64,000 nucleotides of DNA from CBDFHV01 sp965247705 (GTDB lineage: Bacteria > Pseudomonadota > Alphaproteobacteria > Rhodospirillales > CAMCUA01): NCBI GenBank assembly GCA_965247705.1, contig CBDFHV010000079.1, positions 1 to 64,000 on the forward strand, written 5' to 3'. Of the stretch, positions 8,038-16,845 are shown piece after piece. The notes below the pieces were generated by a model. That model made no database searches, was not told where the DNA came from, and was given only the letters and a program-made list of their open reading frames with translations. Numbering within the stretch: position 1 is the stretch's first letter; each line of letters opens with the position of its first letter. The position numbers and the translations under genes are program-made.

Positions 8038-9048
8038 ATGCCCATGAACAACCCCTTCGACACCCCTGCCTTCCATGTGACGGCGCTGACCGCGGCCATC
8101 AACATCCTGCCCAACAGCTACGGACGGCTGGAACGCATGATGCTGATGCCGCCCCGGCCGGTGCGCTTCCGCCAGATCGCCGTCGAGGAGAAGAACGGGG
8201 TTCTGAACCTGCTGCCGACCCTGCCGATCGGCTCGCCCGGCACCGTCGGCGAGCGCGGCAAACGCAAGCTCAGCAGCTTCAACATCCCGCATATCCCCCA
8301 CGACGACGTGGTGCTGCCCGAGGAAGTCCAGGGTATTCGCGCCTTCGGCTCGGAGAACGAGTCCCAGGCGCTCGCCGACGTGATGGCCGATCACCTGCAG
8401 TCGATGCGCAACAAGCACGCCATCACGCTGGAGCATCTGCGCATGGGGGCGCTCAAGGGGGTGATCCTCGATGCCGACGGCTCGGCCCTCTACGACCTCT
8501 ACGCCGAGTTCGGCATCGAGGCCAAGACCGTCGCCTTCGGTCTCGACGACGACGATACCGACGTCAAGGGCCGCTGCATCTCGGTGCTGCGCCATATCGA
8601 GGACAATCTGCGCGGCGAGTTCATGACCCGGGTTCATGCCCTGGTGGCGCCTGAGTTCTTCGATGCGTTGACCAGCCACGCCAAGGTAGAGAAGGCCTAT
8701 GAGCGCTGGATGGATGGGACCGCGCTGCGCGACGACTTGCGCTCGGGCTTCACCTTCGGCGGCATCGCCTTCGAGGAGTACCGCGGCCAGGCGACGGACC
8801 CGGACGGCGTCGTGCGCCGGTTCATCGCCGAGAACGAGGGCCATGCCTTCCCGCTCGGCACGGTCGAGACCTTCGCTTCCTACTTCGCGCCGGCCGACTT
8901 CAACGAGACCGCCAACACCCTCGGCCAGCAGCTCTACGCCAAGCAGGAGCCGCGCAAGTTCGAACGCGGCACCGATCTCCACACCCAGTCCAACCCGCTG
9001 CCCATGTGCCATCGCCCGGGCGTGCTGGTGAAGCTGACGGCCGAGTGA
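8038..9048 (+). CDS. Major capsid protein, lambda gpE family
   Basis: A 336-aa shell protein, close to lambda gpE (341 aa). It starts MPMNNPFDTPAFHVTALT and contains the gpE-family features: an early PNSYGRL segment, a Tyr/Gly-rich beta region with RFRQIAVEEKNG, the helical stretch AITLEHLRMGALKGVILDADG typical of this capsid family, and a late FEEYRG beta strand followed by a conserved segment with PLGTVETFASYFAPADF. It lies after the decoration gene and before the head-tail joiner. Many copies would assemble into the HK97-fold prohead. Identification is firm from sequence and context. Confidence 0.93.
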   Translation: MPMNNPFDTPAFHVTALTAAINILPNSYGRLERMMLMPPRPVRFRQIAVEEKNGVLNLLPTLPIGSPGTVGERGKRKLSSFNIPHIPHDDVVLPEEVQGIRAFGSENESQALADVMADHLQSMRNKHAITLEHLRMGALKGVILDADGSALYDLYAEFGIEAKTVAFGLDDDDTDVKGRCISVLRHIEDNLRGEFMTRVHALVAPEFFDALTSHAKVEKAYERWMDGTALRDDLRSGFTFGGIAFEEYRGQATDPDGVVRRFIAENEGHAFPLGTVETFASYFAPADFNETANTLGQQLYAKQEPRKFERGTDLHTQSNPLPMCHRPGVLVKLTAE

Positions 9049-9049
9049 G

Positions 9050-9385
9050 GTGGAAGGCCCCTACGCCATCGCGGCCGCCGCCGCGGTGGGTGACTGCTTT
9101 CGCCATCTCGGCCGCGACGCCGTCTATACGGCCGAGGGCGGTGAGCCCGTGACTGTCCGCGTAATCGCCAAGCGGCCCGATGAGATCGTCGGCCTCGGCG
9201 AAACCCGCATCCATGCCGGCACCGCGCTCTTCGATGTCCGTGCCTCGGAGATCGCCGAGCCGCGGCCCGGCGACCGGCTGAGCCTCGGCGGCGAGGACTA
9301 TCTCGTCCAGGGCGAGCCAATGCGCGATACCGAGCGGCTGATCTGGACGCTGGAGGCCTGCCCGGCGGAGGCCTGTCCGACATGA
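9050..9385 (+). CDS. Head-tail joining protein (FII-like)
   Basis: This 111-aa protein begins at a GTG one base after the capsid stop. It has the beta-rich layout of lambda FII-type joiners: VTVRVIAKRPDEIVGLG, then DVRASEIAEPRPGDRLSLGG, then YLVQGEP, and an acidic DTERLIWTLEA end. FII-type proteins bind the portal-W complex and create the tail attachment site. The gene overlaps the next one by 4 nt (ATGA). No stronger alternative start is visible. The family assignment rests on the pattern and on location between capsid and tail genes. Confidence 0.75.
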   Translation: MEGPYAIAAAAAVGDCFRHLGRDAVYTAEGGEPVTVRVIAKRPDEIVGLGETRIHAGTALFDVRASEIAEPRPGDRLSLGGEDYLVQGEPMRDTERLIWTLEACPAEACPT

Positions 9386-10041
9386 AGCTCACCGCCACCA
9401 TAGTCGGCTCGCTGAAAGCCGACATGCAGGCCGAGCTGCGCCGTATCGAGCGTGCCGTGCCGGACGGCGTGAAAGTCGCCGGCGACGGGCTCAAGGGGAG
9501 CTTGCGCAAGCAGGTGGTCGCCGCCGGTCTTGGCGCGCGGCTGTCGCGCACCTGGAGGGGCAAGACCTATGTCAACAAGGGCCATGACGCCGCAAGTCTG
9601 GTCTGGTCCAAGGCGCCGCAGATCGCGTTGGCCTTCGATAAGGGTGTGGTGATCAAGGGCAAGGGCGGCAACTGGCTCGCCATTCCGACGCCGGCGGCGC
9701 CGAAGCGCGGTGTCGGCGGCAAGCGCATCACGCCGGCGACCTTCCCGACCGCCCGCCACGGGCCGCTTCGCATGGTCCGCCGGTCGGGCCGTGCGGCGCT
9801 GCTGGTGGTCGACGGCGTGCGGGTGAGCGCCCAGAGCGGGCGCGTTGGGAGGCGGGCCAAGGGCGGCGGGCGCACCAAATCGGGCAGCTTCAAACAGGGC
9901 ATCGCCACGGTCGCGATGTTCGTGCTGGTGCCGCAGGTGAAGCTGAAAAAGCGGCTCAACGTCGCCGGCGCCGCCGGGAGTTGGGCACGCAGGTTGCCGA
10001 GATTGATCGGCCGTCAGGTGCGGGCAACGGCACGACGGTGA
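9382..10041 (+). CDS. Phage neck/tail protein, DUF6441-like
   Basis: A very basic 219-aa protein (many Arg, Lys and Gly), starting MKLTATIVGSLKADMQAEL. The position corresponds to lambda Z, the tail completion protein, and the N-terminal helix plus beta-rich centre (NWLAIPTPAAPKRG, TPATFPTARHGPLRMV) is consistent with DUF6441-type proteins of alphaproteobacterial siphophages. It overlaps the FII-like gene by 4 nt and is followed 4 nt later by the tail-terminator-like gene. I assign a neck or tail-completion role from order; the sequence alone does not prove it. Confidence 0.65.
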   Translation: MKLTATIVGSLKADMQAELRRIERAVPDGVKVAGDGLKGSLRKQVVAAGLGARLSRTWRGKTYVNKGHDAASLVWSKAPQIALAFDKGVVIKGKGGNWLAIPTPAAPKRGVGGKRITPATFPTARHGPLRMVRRSGRAALLVVDGVRVSAQSGRVGRRAKGGGRTKSGSFKQGIATVAMFVLVPQVKLKKRLNVAGAAGSWARRLPRLIGRQVRATARR

Positions 10042-10045
10042 CGCC

Positions 10046-10480
10046 ATGGCGAGCAAGACCGAACAAATCCTGACCGCGCTCACCGACCGGCTGCGCGCGG
10101 TGCCGAAGGCCAAGGTCGAGCGCAACACCGCGGCGCCCGAGCGTATTCCGAAGGGCGGGCTGATCGTGCTGCGCGACGGCGATCCGGGCGAGCCGGAGCA
10201 GACGCTGGGCGGCATCGGCGGTGTCTATTACAGCCACGCGGTCGAGATCGAGGTCTATGTCGAGACCGGCGAGGCGGCGGCCAGGGACGCGGCCTTCGAC
10301 GCCCTGGTCCGGAACATCGGCGCGGCGCTCGACGCCGATCCCACCCTCGGCGGCCTCGCCTTCGGCATGACCACCGCCCGGCCCGGGATCGACACCGAGG
10401 CGGTGATCGGCGCGCCCGCAATCAAGACCGGCACCGTCGACGTGATCGTCGAATACGAGAGCAAAACCCCGCTCGGCTGA
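10046..10480 (+). CDS. Tail terminator-like protein (gpU position)
   Basis: A 144-aa protein with an N-terminal amphipathic helix (EQILTALTDRLRAVPKAKVERN), a central beta strand pair (GLIVLRDGDPGEPEQ, HAVEIEVYVE) and a second helix (ARDAAFDALVRNIGAAL), the alpha-beta arrangement of tail terminators. Tail terminators cap the tail tube and stop its growth. It sits directly before the tail tube gene, as lambda U sits before V. Proteins of this type are sometimes misnamed acyl-CoA transferase in databases; nothing in the sequence supports that. Function inferred from order and fold pattern. Confidence 0.65.
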   Translation: MASKTEQILTALTDRLRAVPKAKVERNTAAPERIPKGGLIVLRDGDPGEPEQTLGGIGGVYYSHAVEIEVYVETGEAAARDAAFDALVRNIGAALDADPTLGGLAFGMTTARPGIDTEAVIGAPAIKTGTVDVIVEYESKTPLG

Positions 10481-10516
10481 CCCGCCGACACCCATCAGAC
10501 ACGAAGGAGACATCTC

Positions 10517-11476
10517 ATGGCCCGAGCCTATGGTTCGAGCGCCACGCTGCTGCTCAAACGCGAGTTTGCCTACGGGCAGGCGGCGGCCGGCGACTACATC
10601 CGCATTCCCTTCAACCGCTGCACGCTGGGCTCCGAGCAGGGCCTGATCGACGACCCGGTGCTGGGCCAGGGGCGCGACCCCTATGCGCCGCTGCAGGACG
10701 CGATCATGGACGAGGGCGAGATCGTCGTTCCCGTCGATCCGCGCTACATCGGCCTCTGGCTGACCGGCCTCCTCGGCACGCCCACGACCACCGACGACGG
10801 CGCGGATCCGGCGACCTATACCCACGAGTTCGTCTCGGGCAAGGACAGCCTGCCGAGCTACACCGTCGAGGTCGGCCACAAGCAGGTGCCGGCCTACTTC
10901 CGGCACGCCGGCGTCGTGTTCGATTCCATCGCGCTCGAGTTCGCCCGCTCGGGCGCCGCGGCGGCCACCATCCAGTGCGTGGCCCAGGGCGAGACGCGGT
11001 TCGCCGCGAGCCAGGGCGGTACGCCGTCCAAGCTCGACTTCCGCCGCATCAGCCAGTTCCAGGGCTCGATCAGCCGGGACGGCACGGCGGTTGCCAATCT
11101 CACCGCCGGCTCGCTCACCTATGCCAACAACCTGGAGAAGATCGAGACCATCCGCTCCGACGGTCTCATCGACGGCGCCGATCCCACCGTCACCGCACTC
11201 ACCGGTTCCATCGAGGTCCGGTTCGCGGACACGACGCTGATCGATCTCGCCTCGAACGGCACCGCGGTCGACCTCGAATTCGCTTACACGATCAACGACA
11301 AGCTGTCGCTCACCTTCGAGGCCCACGAGGTCTATCTGCCGAAGCCCAAGCTCGCCGTCGAGGGCCCCGGCGGGGTGCAGGCGAGCTTCGATTTCCAGGG
11401 TGCGAAGAATGACACAGCAGGCCGCATGCTCACGGTGACGCTAGTCAACGATCTGGATGGGACCGATTACGCATGA
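10517..11476 (+). CDS. Phage tail tube (major tail) protein
   Basis: A 319-aa beta-rich protein with an AGGAGAC ribosome site, found just before the tail chaperone and tape measure genes, where the major tail protein belongs. Features include an N-terminal FAYGQAAAGDYIRIPF segment, repeated short Ser/Thr/Val strands, and a C-terminal SLTFEAHEVYLPKPKLAVEGPG-like region followed by FDFQGAK and MLTVTLVNDLDG, typical of tail tube proteins of this phage type. Hexameric rings would stack into the tail. The stop overlaps the chaperone start by 4 nt. Confidence 0.85.
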   Translation: MARAYGSSATLLLKREFAYGQAAAGDYIRIPFNRCTLGSEQGLIDDPVLGQGRDPYAPLQDAIMDEGEIVVPVDPRYIGLWLTGLLGTPTTTDDGADPATYTHEFVSGKDSLPSYTVEVGHKQVPAYFRHAGVVFDSIALEFARSGAAAATIQCVAQGETRFAASQGGTPSKLDFRRISQFQGSISRDGTAVANLTAGSLTYANNLEKIETIRSDGLIDGADPTVTALTGSIEVRFADTTLIDLASNGTAVDLEFAYTINDKLSLTFEAHEVYLPKPKLAVEGPGGVQASFDFQGAKNDTAGRMLTVTLVNDLDGTDYA

Positions 11477-11982
11477 TCTCACTCGAACGAAAGACCGAAC
11501 CCTACGAGCTGACGCTGCCCTACGGCGTCACCGTCACCGTGACACCGCTCACCACCGCCGCCATGGCGGCGGCGCAAGCCGAGGCGCGCAAGCGTCTCGA
11601 AGGGTTGGAGGCGCAGGCCAGGGAGCGGACGGAGGCCGGCCTGTCGCTCGACGGGCTGCCCGATCTCGCCGACGACGGTGACCGCGAGGGGCAGTACCAG
11701 GCGCTGCTGATCCACGCGCTCGCGGCCCGGCACATCACCGCCTGGTCGGGGATCGAAGACGATCCGCCGGTGACGCGCGAGCATGTCGCCGCGCTGATGG
11801 ACCTCTATCCGGTGGGCGAGCGGTTCATTCAGGAGTTCACGCTGCGCCAGGTGCTGCTGGCGTCGGCAAAAAACGCATCCGGGCCCTCTGCCGATGGCAC
11901 CTCCAGCCCGGCGGCGGGCCCGGATACTGCGAAGCCTGTGAGAAAGAGGGCGCGCCCTGCGCCCGAGGCGGCCTCGGGCTGA
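11473..11982 (+). CDS. Tail assembly chaperone, short form (gpG-like)
   Basis: A 169-aa protein between the tail tube and tape measure genes. Tail chaperones of this position bind the tape measure and are absent from the mature virion. The core is helical (LTTAAMAAAQAEARKRLEGL, HVAALMDLYPVGERFIQEFTLRQVLLASA). After a slippery A AAA AAC at 11868-11874 the zero frame reads only a short Ser/Pro/Lys tail of low complexity to the TGA at 11982. This is the usual layout where most ribosomes make the short form and a minority shift to the GT form. Overlap with the tail tube gene is 4 nt. Confidence 0.8.
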   Translation: MISLERKTEPYELTLPYGVTVTVTPLTTAAMAAAQAEARKRLEGLEAQARERTEAGLSLDGLPDLADDGDREGQYQALLIHALAARHITAWSGIEDDPPVTREHVAALMDLYPVGERFIQEFTLRQVLLASAKNASGPSADGTSSPAAGPDTAKPVRKRARPAPEAASG

Positions 11983-12230
11983 ACGGCGAGCCCTGCCCGT
12001 ATCGCGAACACGCGCCGGTCGCACTCGAGGAGCACCATGCCTGGGATGTCCTGACGGCATCGCTCGGGCAGCTCCGCATCGCGGCATCGGGTCATGTATT
12101 GGGCATCGACATGACGGCGGCGCTCGGCATCGCCCGGGCGCGCGGCTTCGATGAGGCCGTCGTCTCAGAGCTGCTTCAGGCAGCCGAGGCGGGACTGATC
12201 GAGGCGATGAACGAGAGAGGAGCGGATTGA
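11473..12230 (+). CDS. Tail assembly chaperone, -1 frameshift fusion (gpGT-like)
   Basis: Reading zero frame to Asn134 and then shifting back one base at the A AAA AAC heptamer opens a further 118 codons to a TGA at 12228-12230, giving a 252-residue fusion. My translation of the -1 frame from 11874 finds no stop. The extension is not random: it holds four Cys in a zinc-finger-like cluster (YCEACEKEG, APC, EPCPYREH) and a well-formed helical end (DEAVVSELLQAAEAGLIEAM). Its stop shares one base with the tape measure ATG (TGATG), so the fusion reads exactly up to the next gene. Frameshifting is inferred, not measured. Confidence 0.75.
11868..11874 (+). promoter_or_regulatory. Slippery heptamer A AAA AAC for -1 ribosomal frameshifting
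   Basis: The zero-frame codons are GCA AAA AAC, so the last A of GCA plus the next two codons form the canonical X XXY YYZ heptamer A AAA AAC. It lies in the tail chaperone gene, the one lambda-type gene where such a shift is nearly universal. The following 30 bases are GC-rich and could fold, but I did not define a pseudoknot. Confidence 0.8.
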
Positions 12231-15199
12231 TGGCCAAGGCCAAACATACCTATGCGGTCCGCCTTGCCGTCGAGGGCGGTAATCGGGTCAAGGCCGATTT
12301 GAGGTCTGTGGGCGCCAGCGGCGAGCGCTCGATCAAGAAGATCGACCGTGCCTCGGACCGGGCCTCGCGCGGGCTCGGCACGCTCAGTGATCGGGCCTCC
12401 GCTCTGCGCCGCCACATGCGGCTGTTGGGCGGTGCGATCGCCGCCGCCGCCGTCGGCCGCGGCTTGCAGCAAATGGTGAAGCTGTATGCGGATTTCGAGA
12501 CCGGGCTGATCGGCGTCGGCAAGACGGCGGACCTGTCGGGGGCCGAGCTCGAAGCCCTGGGCAAGGACATCGATGAGCTTTCCAAACGCATGCCGGTGGC
12601 CACCGACGAGTTGCTCGCCATCGCCCAAAGCGCCGGCCAGCTCGGGGTGAAAGGCTCCGACAACATTCTGAAGTTTACCGAGACCGTCGCCAAGCTCGGG
12701 ACGGCGACGGACCTCAGTGGCGACCAAGCCGCCATGGCGCTCGCCCGCATTCTCAATGTCACCGGCGAGGCGCTGGGCAAGGTTGACGTGCTCGGATCGG
12801 TAATCGTCGCTCTCGGCAATAACTTTGCCGCCACGGAAAGCCAGATCGCCGAGATGGCCACGGAGGTCGCGCGCGGCGCCGCCGTATTCGGGGTGAGCTC
12901 CGCTCAAGCTTCGGCCTTGGCCGCGGCGCTGGCTGCCGTCGGTGTCAAGTCGGAGGTCGCGGGCACGTCCATCGGCCGCATTCTGCGCATGATCGACGCC
13001 GCCATCCGTAGCGGCGGCGAACACCTGGCCATTCTTATGCAGATCACCGGCCGGACTGCGGAAGAGATCAAGGAGCTGTTCCAGAGGGATGCGATGGCTG
13101 CGTTCGCGTTGTTCATCGAAGGTCTAAAACGGATCGGTGACGCCGGCGGCTCGGTGGCCGATGCCATGGCTGCGCTGGGCCTGGCCGACCAGCGTCTGCT
13201 GAAGACCATCCCGGTGTTGGCGAATCGCGCCGATCTGCTTGCCCAGGCACTCGAAATCGCCAACCGAGAAACCGAGAACGCCACCGCGTTGAACGAGGAA
13301 GCGGCACGGGCGTTCGCAAGCCTGAACAATCAAACCGAGGTGATGTGGAACAACATCAAATCTCTCGCACGGGCCATCGGTGCGGACCTGGCGCCTGGCG
13401 TTACCGTTGCAGTCCAGGGGCTGTCCGATCTCGCCAGCGGGGCCGGAGACGCCTACGAGAAGCTCAAGCTCATCGCTGAAGGCGACTTCAACTTCGAGGG
13501 GCTCAGCCTCAGCGCCACGCGACGCCAGGTGGAGGATCTCGATAGGGAACTGAAGGAGCTCAAGGAGCGGATGCGGACGGCGCCCAGGGAGGCCGATGTG
13601 AACCTGTTCGAGGACTGGTTCACGAGCACCTACGAGGAGCTCGACGCGGAATACCGGAGGCGGTGGGCCGTCTATATTCAGTGGAAGACGAAATACGAGT
13701 GGGAACTGGAGCAAGCGCGCAAGCGTCGGGAGAAGCGGACTGCCGCCGAGACCAAGGACCCCTCCAAGGGTGAGCCGCCCGAGTCCCTCGAGGACATCGC
13801 GGCGGCCCAGGAGCGGGCGCGGCGTCTGTTGCAGATCCAAAAGAGCCTTAACCAGCAACTGTTCCAGTTCCGCTACCAGGGCGCCGATCGCATCCGCGAG
13901 GAGTACCGGAAACTCGACAACGAGCTGAAGGATCTGGGTAAGGCCGGCGCCGATCCAGAAACGATCGAGCGCCTGCGGTTCGGCGCGGCGGCGGTGCGCG
14001 ACGATAAGCTCACCCAGCTCGCTCGGCGCGAGGATGAGATCGCCGACCGGCGCGCCCAGGCCAATCAGCGCGTTGCCGAGAGTCTGGGCTTCGAGCTGGA
14101 GGCGCTTAAGAAGACCGATCGGCAACGTTTTGTCGATGTGGCACTTCGTCGCTTGTCGGCCGAGGCAACCCCGAAACAACGCGAAGAAGTCGAAAGATTG
14201 GCCGGTGTGCTCTTCGACGAACAGGAAAAAATAACGGACGCGAACAAAGCCAGGGAAGAGGAGAACCAGCTACGCGCCGAGGGCAAGGTGCTGACCGACC
14301 AGTTGCGCACGGCCGAGGAGGCTTACGCCGACGAGATCGAACGGCTCAATGAACTGCTCGAGGCTGGCGCTATCAACCAGGAAGCGTTCGGCCGGGCGTC
14401 GGAGGGCGCCTACGACCGCATGCTCGATGCGAGTCGCGAATGGTCCGACGGCGTGCGGCGCGCGATCCGCGATTATCTCGACGAGGCCACCGATGCGGCC
14501 AAGACCTTCGAGCAGGCGACCACGCGGGCCCTGAAGGCGAGCGAGGACGCCTTCGTCGAATGGGCCCAGACCGGCAAGTTCTCCGCCAAGGACCTGTTCA
14601 ACACCATCGCCGAGGAGGCGCTCGGGGCCGCCTACCGCATGGCGGTGGTGGCCCCGCTCAACAACATTCTCGGGAGCATCTTCGGCACCATCGGCGGCAG
14701 CATCTTCGGTGGGACGGGTACCGTTGCTACGACGTCCTCCGGCACGCCGATGATCGGCGACTTCCCGGTAACCTCGGGACCCACGGCGTTCGCCCATGGC
14801 GGCGGCGTGATCGGCCGCGACGCCTTCCCGGCCCGCATGGTCGACCCAAGGGCGTTCGACACCGCAACCCGTTACCACCGCGGCGGCATCGTTGGCGGTG
14901 AATTGCCGATCGTGGCCCGTAGCGGTGAGGGCGTTTTCACGCCCGGGCAGATGCAGGCGTTGGCCCCGGTCCCGGACGCCAGGCCCGTGGTCCATGTCGC
15001 GGTCAACGTCCGCAACACCGCGCCCGGCGTCCGGGCTTCCGCCGATGTGCGGCGCGAGCCCGGCGGCGATCTCACCCTCGACATCATGATCGAGCAGATC
15101 GAGGGCGGCATGGCCCGCCATATCGGCCGCGGCGAGGGTTTGGCGCCGACGCTCGAGCGCCGCTACGGCCTCAATCCGGCCGCCGGTAGTTTGCGATGA
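12230..15199 (+). CDS. Phage tail tape measure protein
   Basis: This 989-aa protein is the longest in the phage block and sets tail length. The N-terminal part (to about 420) has the TP901-type tape measure pattern: MAKAKHTYAVRLAVEGGNRV, then a hydrophobic stretch near 65-80 (LLGGAIAAAAVGRG), then repeats such as ELLAIAQSAGQLGV and FGVSSAQASALAAALAAVGV. The middle (about 430-760) is charged, helical and likely coiled coil. Near 780-830 is the lambda gpH-type C-terminal segment (FVEWAQTGKFSAKDLF, MAVVAPLNNILGSIFG). I chose the ATG at 12230, overlapping the GT stop by one base, rather than the TTG one codon earlier. Confidence 0.93.
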   Translation: MAKAKHTYAVRLAVEGGNRVKADLRSVGASGERSIKKIDRASDRASRGLGTLSDRASALRRHMRLLGGAIAAAAVGRGLQQMVKLYADFETGLIGVGKTADLSGAELEALGKDIDELSKRMPVATDELLAIAQSAGQLGVKGSDNILKFTETVAKLGTATDLSGDQAAMALARILNVTGEALGKVDVLGSVIVALGNNFAATESQIAEMATEVARGAAVFGVSSAQASALAAALAAVGVKSEVAGTSIGRILRMIDAAIRSGGEHLAILMQITGRTAEEIKELFQRDAMAAFALFIEGLKRIGDAGGSVADAMAALGLADQRLLKTIPVLANRADLLAQALEIANRETENATALNEEAARAFASLNNQTEVMWNNIKSLARAIGADLAPGVTVAVQGLSDLASGAGDAYEKLKLIAEGDFNFEGLSLSATRRQVEDLDRELKELKERMRTAPREADVNLFEDWFTSTYEELDAEYRRRWAVYIQWKTKYEWELEQARKRREKRTAAETKDPSKGEPPESLEDIAAAQERARRLLQIQKSLNQQLFQFRYQGADRIREEYRKLDNELKDLGKAGADPETIERLRFGAAAVRDDKLTQLARREDEIADRRAQANQRVAESLGFELEALKKTDRQRFVDVALRRLSAEATPKQREEVERLAGVLFDEQEKITDANKAREEENQLRAEGKVLTDQLRTAEEAYADEIERLNELLEAGAINQEAFGRASEGAYDRMLDASREWSDGVRRAIRDYLDEATDAAKTFEQATTRALKASEDAFVEWAQTGKFSAKDLFNTIAEEALGAAYRMAVVAPLNNILGSIFGTIGGSIFGGTGTVATTSSGTPMIGDFPVTSGPTAFAHGGGVIGRDAFPARMVDPRAFDTATRYHRGGIVGGELPIVARSGEGVFTPGQMQALAPVPDARPVVHVAVNVRNTAPGVRASADVRREPGGDLTLDIMIEQIEGGMARHIGRGEGLAPTLERRYGLNPAAGSLR

Positions 15200-15675
15200 C
15201 CATCCGCTGGCCCGACCGCCTGCCGCTGCCGACCCTCGAGGGCTACGGCGTCCAGCCCGGCGAGGCGGTCCTGCGCACCGAGATGGAGGCGGGGCCGGCC
15301 CGCCAGCGCCGGCGCTTCACCGACGTGCCGAGCCGCATCGCCGTACGCTGGGTGCTCAGGCCCGATCGGTTCGCGCTCTTCGAGGCCTGGTACCGCTGGG
15401 TCGCGGCCGAGGGCGGCGCCTGGTTCGAGATGGACCTGCTGGGCGGTCTCGGCCTGTTGCCGCAGGAAGCCCGCTTCACCCGCCAGTTCGATGCCAGGCC
15501 CTGGCGCGGCCGGCTCTGGGAAGTAACCAGCGAACTGGAAATCCGGGCCCGGCCGACGCTCAGCGAAGGCGCCATGAGTCTGCTGCTCACCGAGGATATG
15601 CCGGCTCTCAACGCGAGCATCGATGCGCTGGGCGCCCTCGTCCACGAGACCCTGCCCGGGCCGCACGCCTGGTAG
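15196..15675 (+). CDS. Tail tip protein at the gpM position (unknown family)
   Basis: A 159-aa protein with many Trp and Arg (ITIRWPDRLP-like start, WVLRPDRFALFEAWYRWV, RPWRGRLWEVTSELEI). It overlaps the tape measure stop by 4 nt and is the first gene of the tip module, where lambda M lies. A beta-rich tip protein that seals the tube around the tape measure is likely, but I do not recognise a named family. Codon use matches its neighbours. Function inferred from order only. Confidence 0.6.
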   Translation: MTIRWPDRLPLPTLEGYGVQPGEAVLRTEMEAGPARQRRRFTDVPSRIAVRWVLRPDRFALFEAWYRWVAAEGGAWFEMDLLGGLGLLPQEARFTRQFDARPWRGRLWEVTSELEIRARPTLSEGAMSLLLTEDMPALNASIDALGALVHETLPGPHAW

Positions 15676-15724
15676 GGACGCCCGGCGGCGGCACCGGCGC
15701 CGTCACCAAGATTCGGAGAAGACC

Positions 15725-16162
15725 ATGAATCTCGAAACCGAGCTGCGCGCGGCGGTCTCGCGCGCCGACGCCGACAGCCGTCTGCTGCACGAGATCGTCC
15801 ACGGCGACGCGAACACGTCCGTCGACACCGAGGGCGGTGCGGTGAAGAGCGTCGCCAAGGCAATCGGCGACGTCGAAGCCGGTGTTGCCGTGGCCGCAAC
15901 GGTGGTCACGGACGGGGTCGCGGCGAGCGAAGCCGCGCGCGATGCGTCGATCGAGGCCCGGGATGCGGCCCAGGCCGCGGTCGGCGGCGTGCTGGTCTCC
16001 GCCGCCGACACCACGGCCGACAAGCTCTCGGTCAAGCTCCGGCCCGGTTACGGCATAGAGACCGCGATCGAGGAAGCCGGCGGCGACGAGCGGCTGCGCT
16101 TCGCCGTCACCCCGCAGCTTAACGCGGGTGCCCTCATCGCACTCGCCGAAGCGTTCATCTGA
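15725..16162 (+). CDS. Hypothetical tail-associated protein, Ala-rich (145 aa)
   Basis: Not recognised. It begins at an ATG (MNLETELRAAVSRADADS) after a TCGGAGAAG ribosome site; a longer upstream reading exists but overlaps the previous gene by 53 nt and adds only basic low-complexity sequence. The centre is a long Ala/Val/Asp-rich helix (about residues 45-95) of the coiled-coil kind seen in fibre and baseplate stalks. The C-terminus is a short beta-like segment. It lies among tip and fibre genes, so a fibre or stalk part is plausible. Confidence 0.5.
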   Translation: MNLETELRAAVSRADADSRLLHEIVHGDANTSVDTEGGAVKSVAKAIGDVEAGVAVAATVVTDGVAASEAARDASIEARDAAQAAVGGVLVSAADTTADKLSVKLRPGYGIETAIEEAGGDERLRFAVTPQLNAGALIALAEAFI

Positions 16163-16197
16163 CGCCGGTCTTCCCTATTCGAGAACAGGAGCCGCCC

Positions 16198-16845
16198 ATG
16201 GCCAATCAACCGATCTTCGTCGCCGCGTACCGCCAGGATTATGCGACCCTCGCCGCCGCGCGCGCCAACCAGGCGCAGGACCTGTTCACGCCCGGCGCCA
16301 ACGGCACCCGCATCCACGCGATCGTGCTCGCCAATGACGGCGACGTGCCCGCGCTGGTCGAGTTCGGCGCCTACGACGTCGTCGGCGACGACATCGAGGT
16401 CGACATCGCACCCGGCACCGCGCCGGACACCGATCCCTTCACGGTGACGCGCGACAGCGGCGCCTGGCCGGCGCTCGAGACCGGTCTGGTGCTGACGCTC
16501 TCGAAGGGCGCGGTGGCGAACCGGGGCGATTACAGGCTCTGCGCCCGGACCGATACCGTGCTTACCCTCGAGAACACGCCCGGCAACGCCATCGCCGCGG
16601 CCACCGGCATCGACGCCGCCATCTACCACTGGCGGCCGATCTGGTCGGCGACGGTGCCCGCGCGGGCCGGCTTCGACGGCTATCCGGCTTACGCCGGCCT
16701 CGATCCGGGGCAGATGCCCTGGCTCGATGCCGCCGGCGACCGCTGGCTGCTGCCGACGACGGCGCTGGCGGCACGTCTGCCGCGGAACGCCAACGGGACC
16801 GTCACCGGCAACGTCCACGTCACCCTGTTCGGCGGCGATTACTGA
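16198..16845 (+). CDS. Hypothetical tip/fibre-associated protein (215 aa)
   Basis: Not recognised. A GGAG-type ribosome site precedes the ATG (MANQPIFVAAYRQDYATL). The sequence is beta-rich with alternating Val, Thr and Asp and no hydrophobic helix; several Trp/Tyr (AIYHWRPIW, DRWLLPTTALAARLPR) suggest surface strands. The stop shares one base with the ATG of the RCC1-repeat gene (TGATG), so the two were co-translated. It probably joins or supports the RCC1 fibre. No catalytic motif is visible. Confidence 0.55.
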   Translation: MANQPIFVAAYRQDYATLAAARANQAQDLFTPGANGTRIHAIVLANDGDVPALVEFGAYDVVGDDIEVDIAPGTAPDTDPFTVTRDSGAWPALETGLVLTLSKGAVANRGDYRLCARTDTVLTLENTPGNAIAAATGIDAAIYHWRPIWSATVPARAGFDGYPAYAGLDPGQMPWLDAAGDRWLLPTTALAARLPRNANGTVTGNVHVTLFGGDY

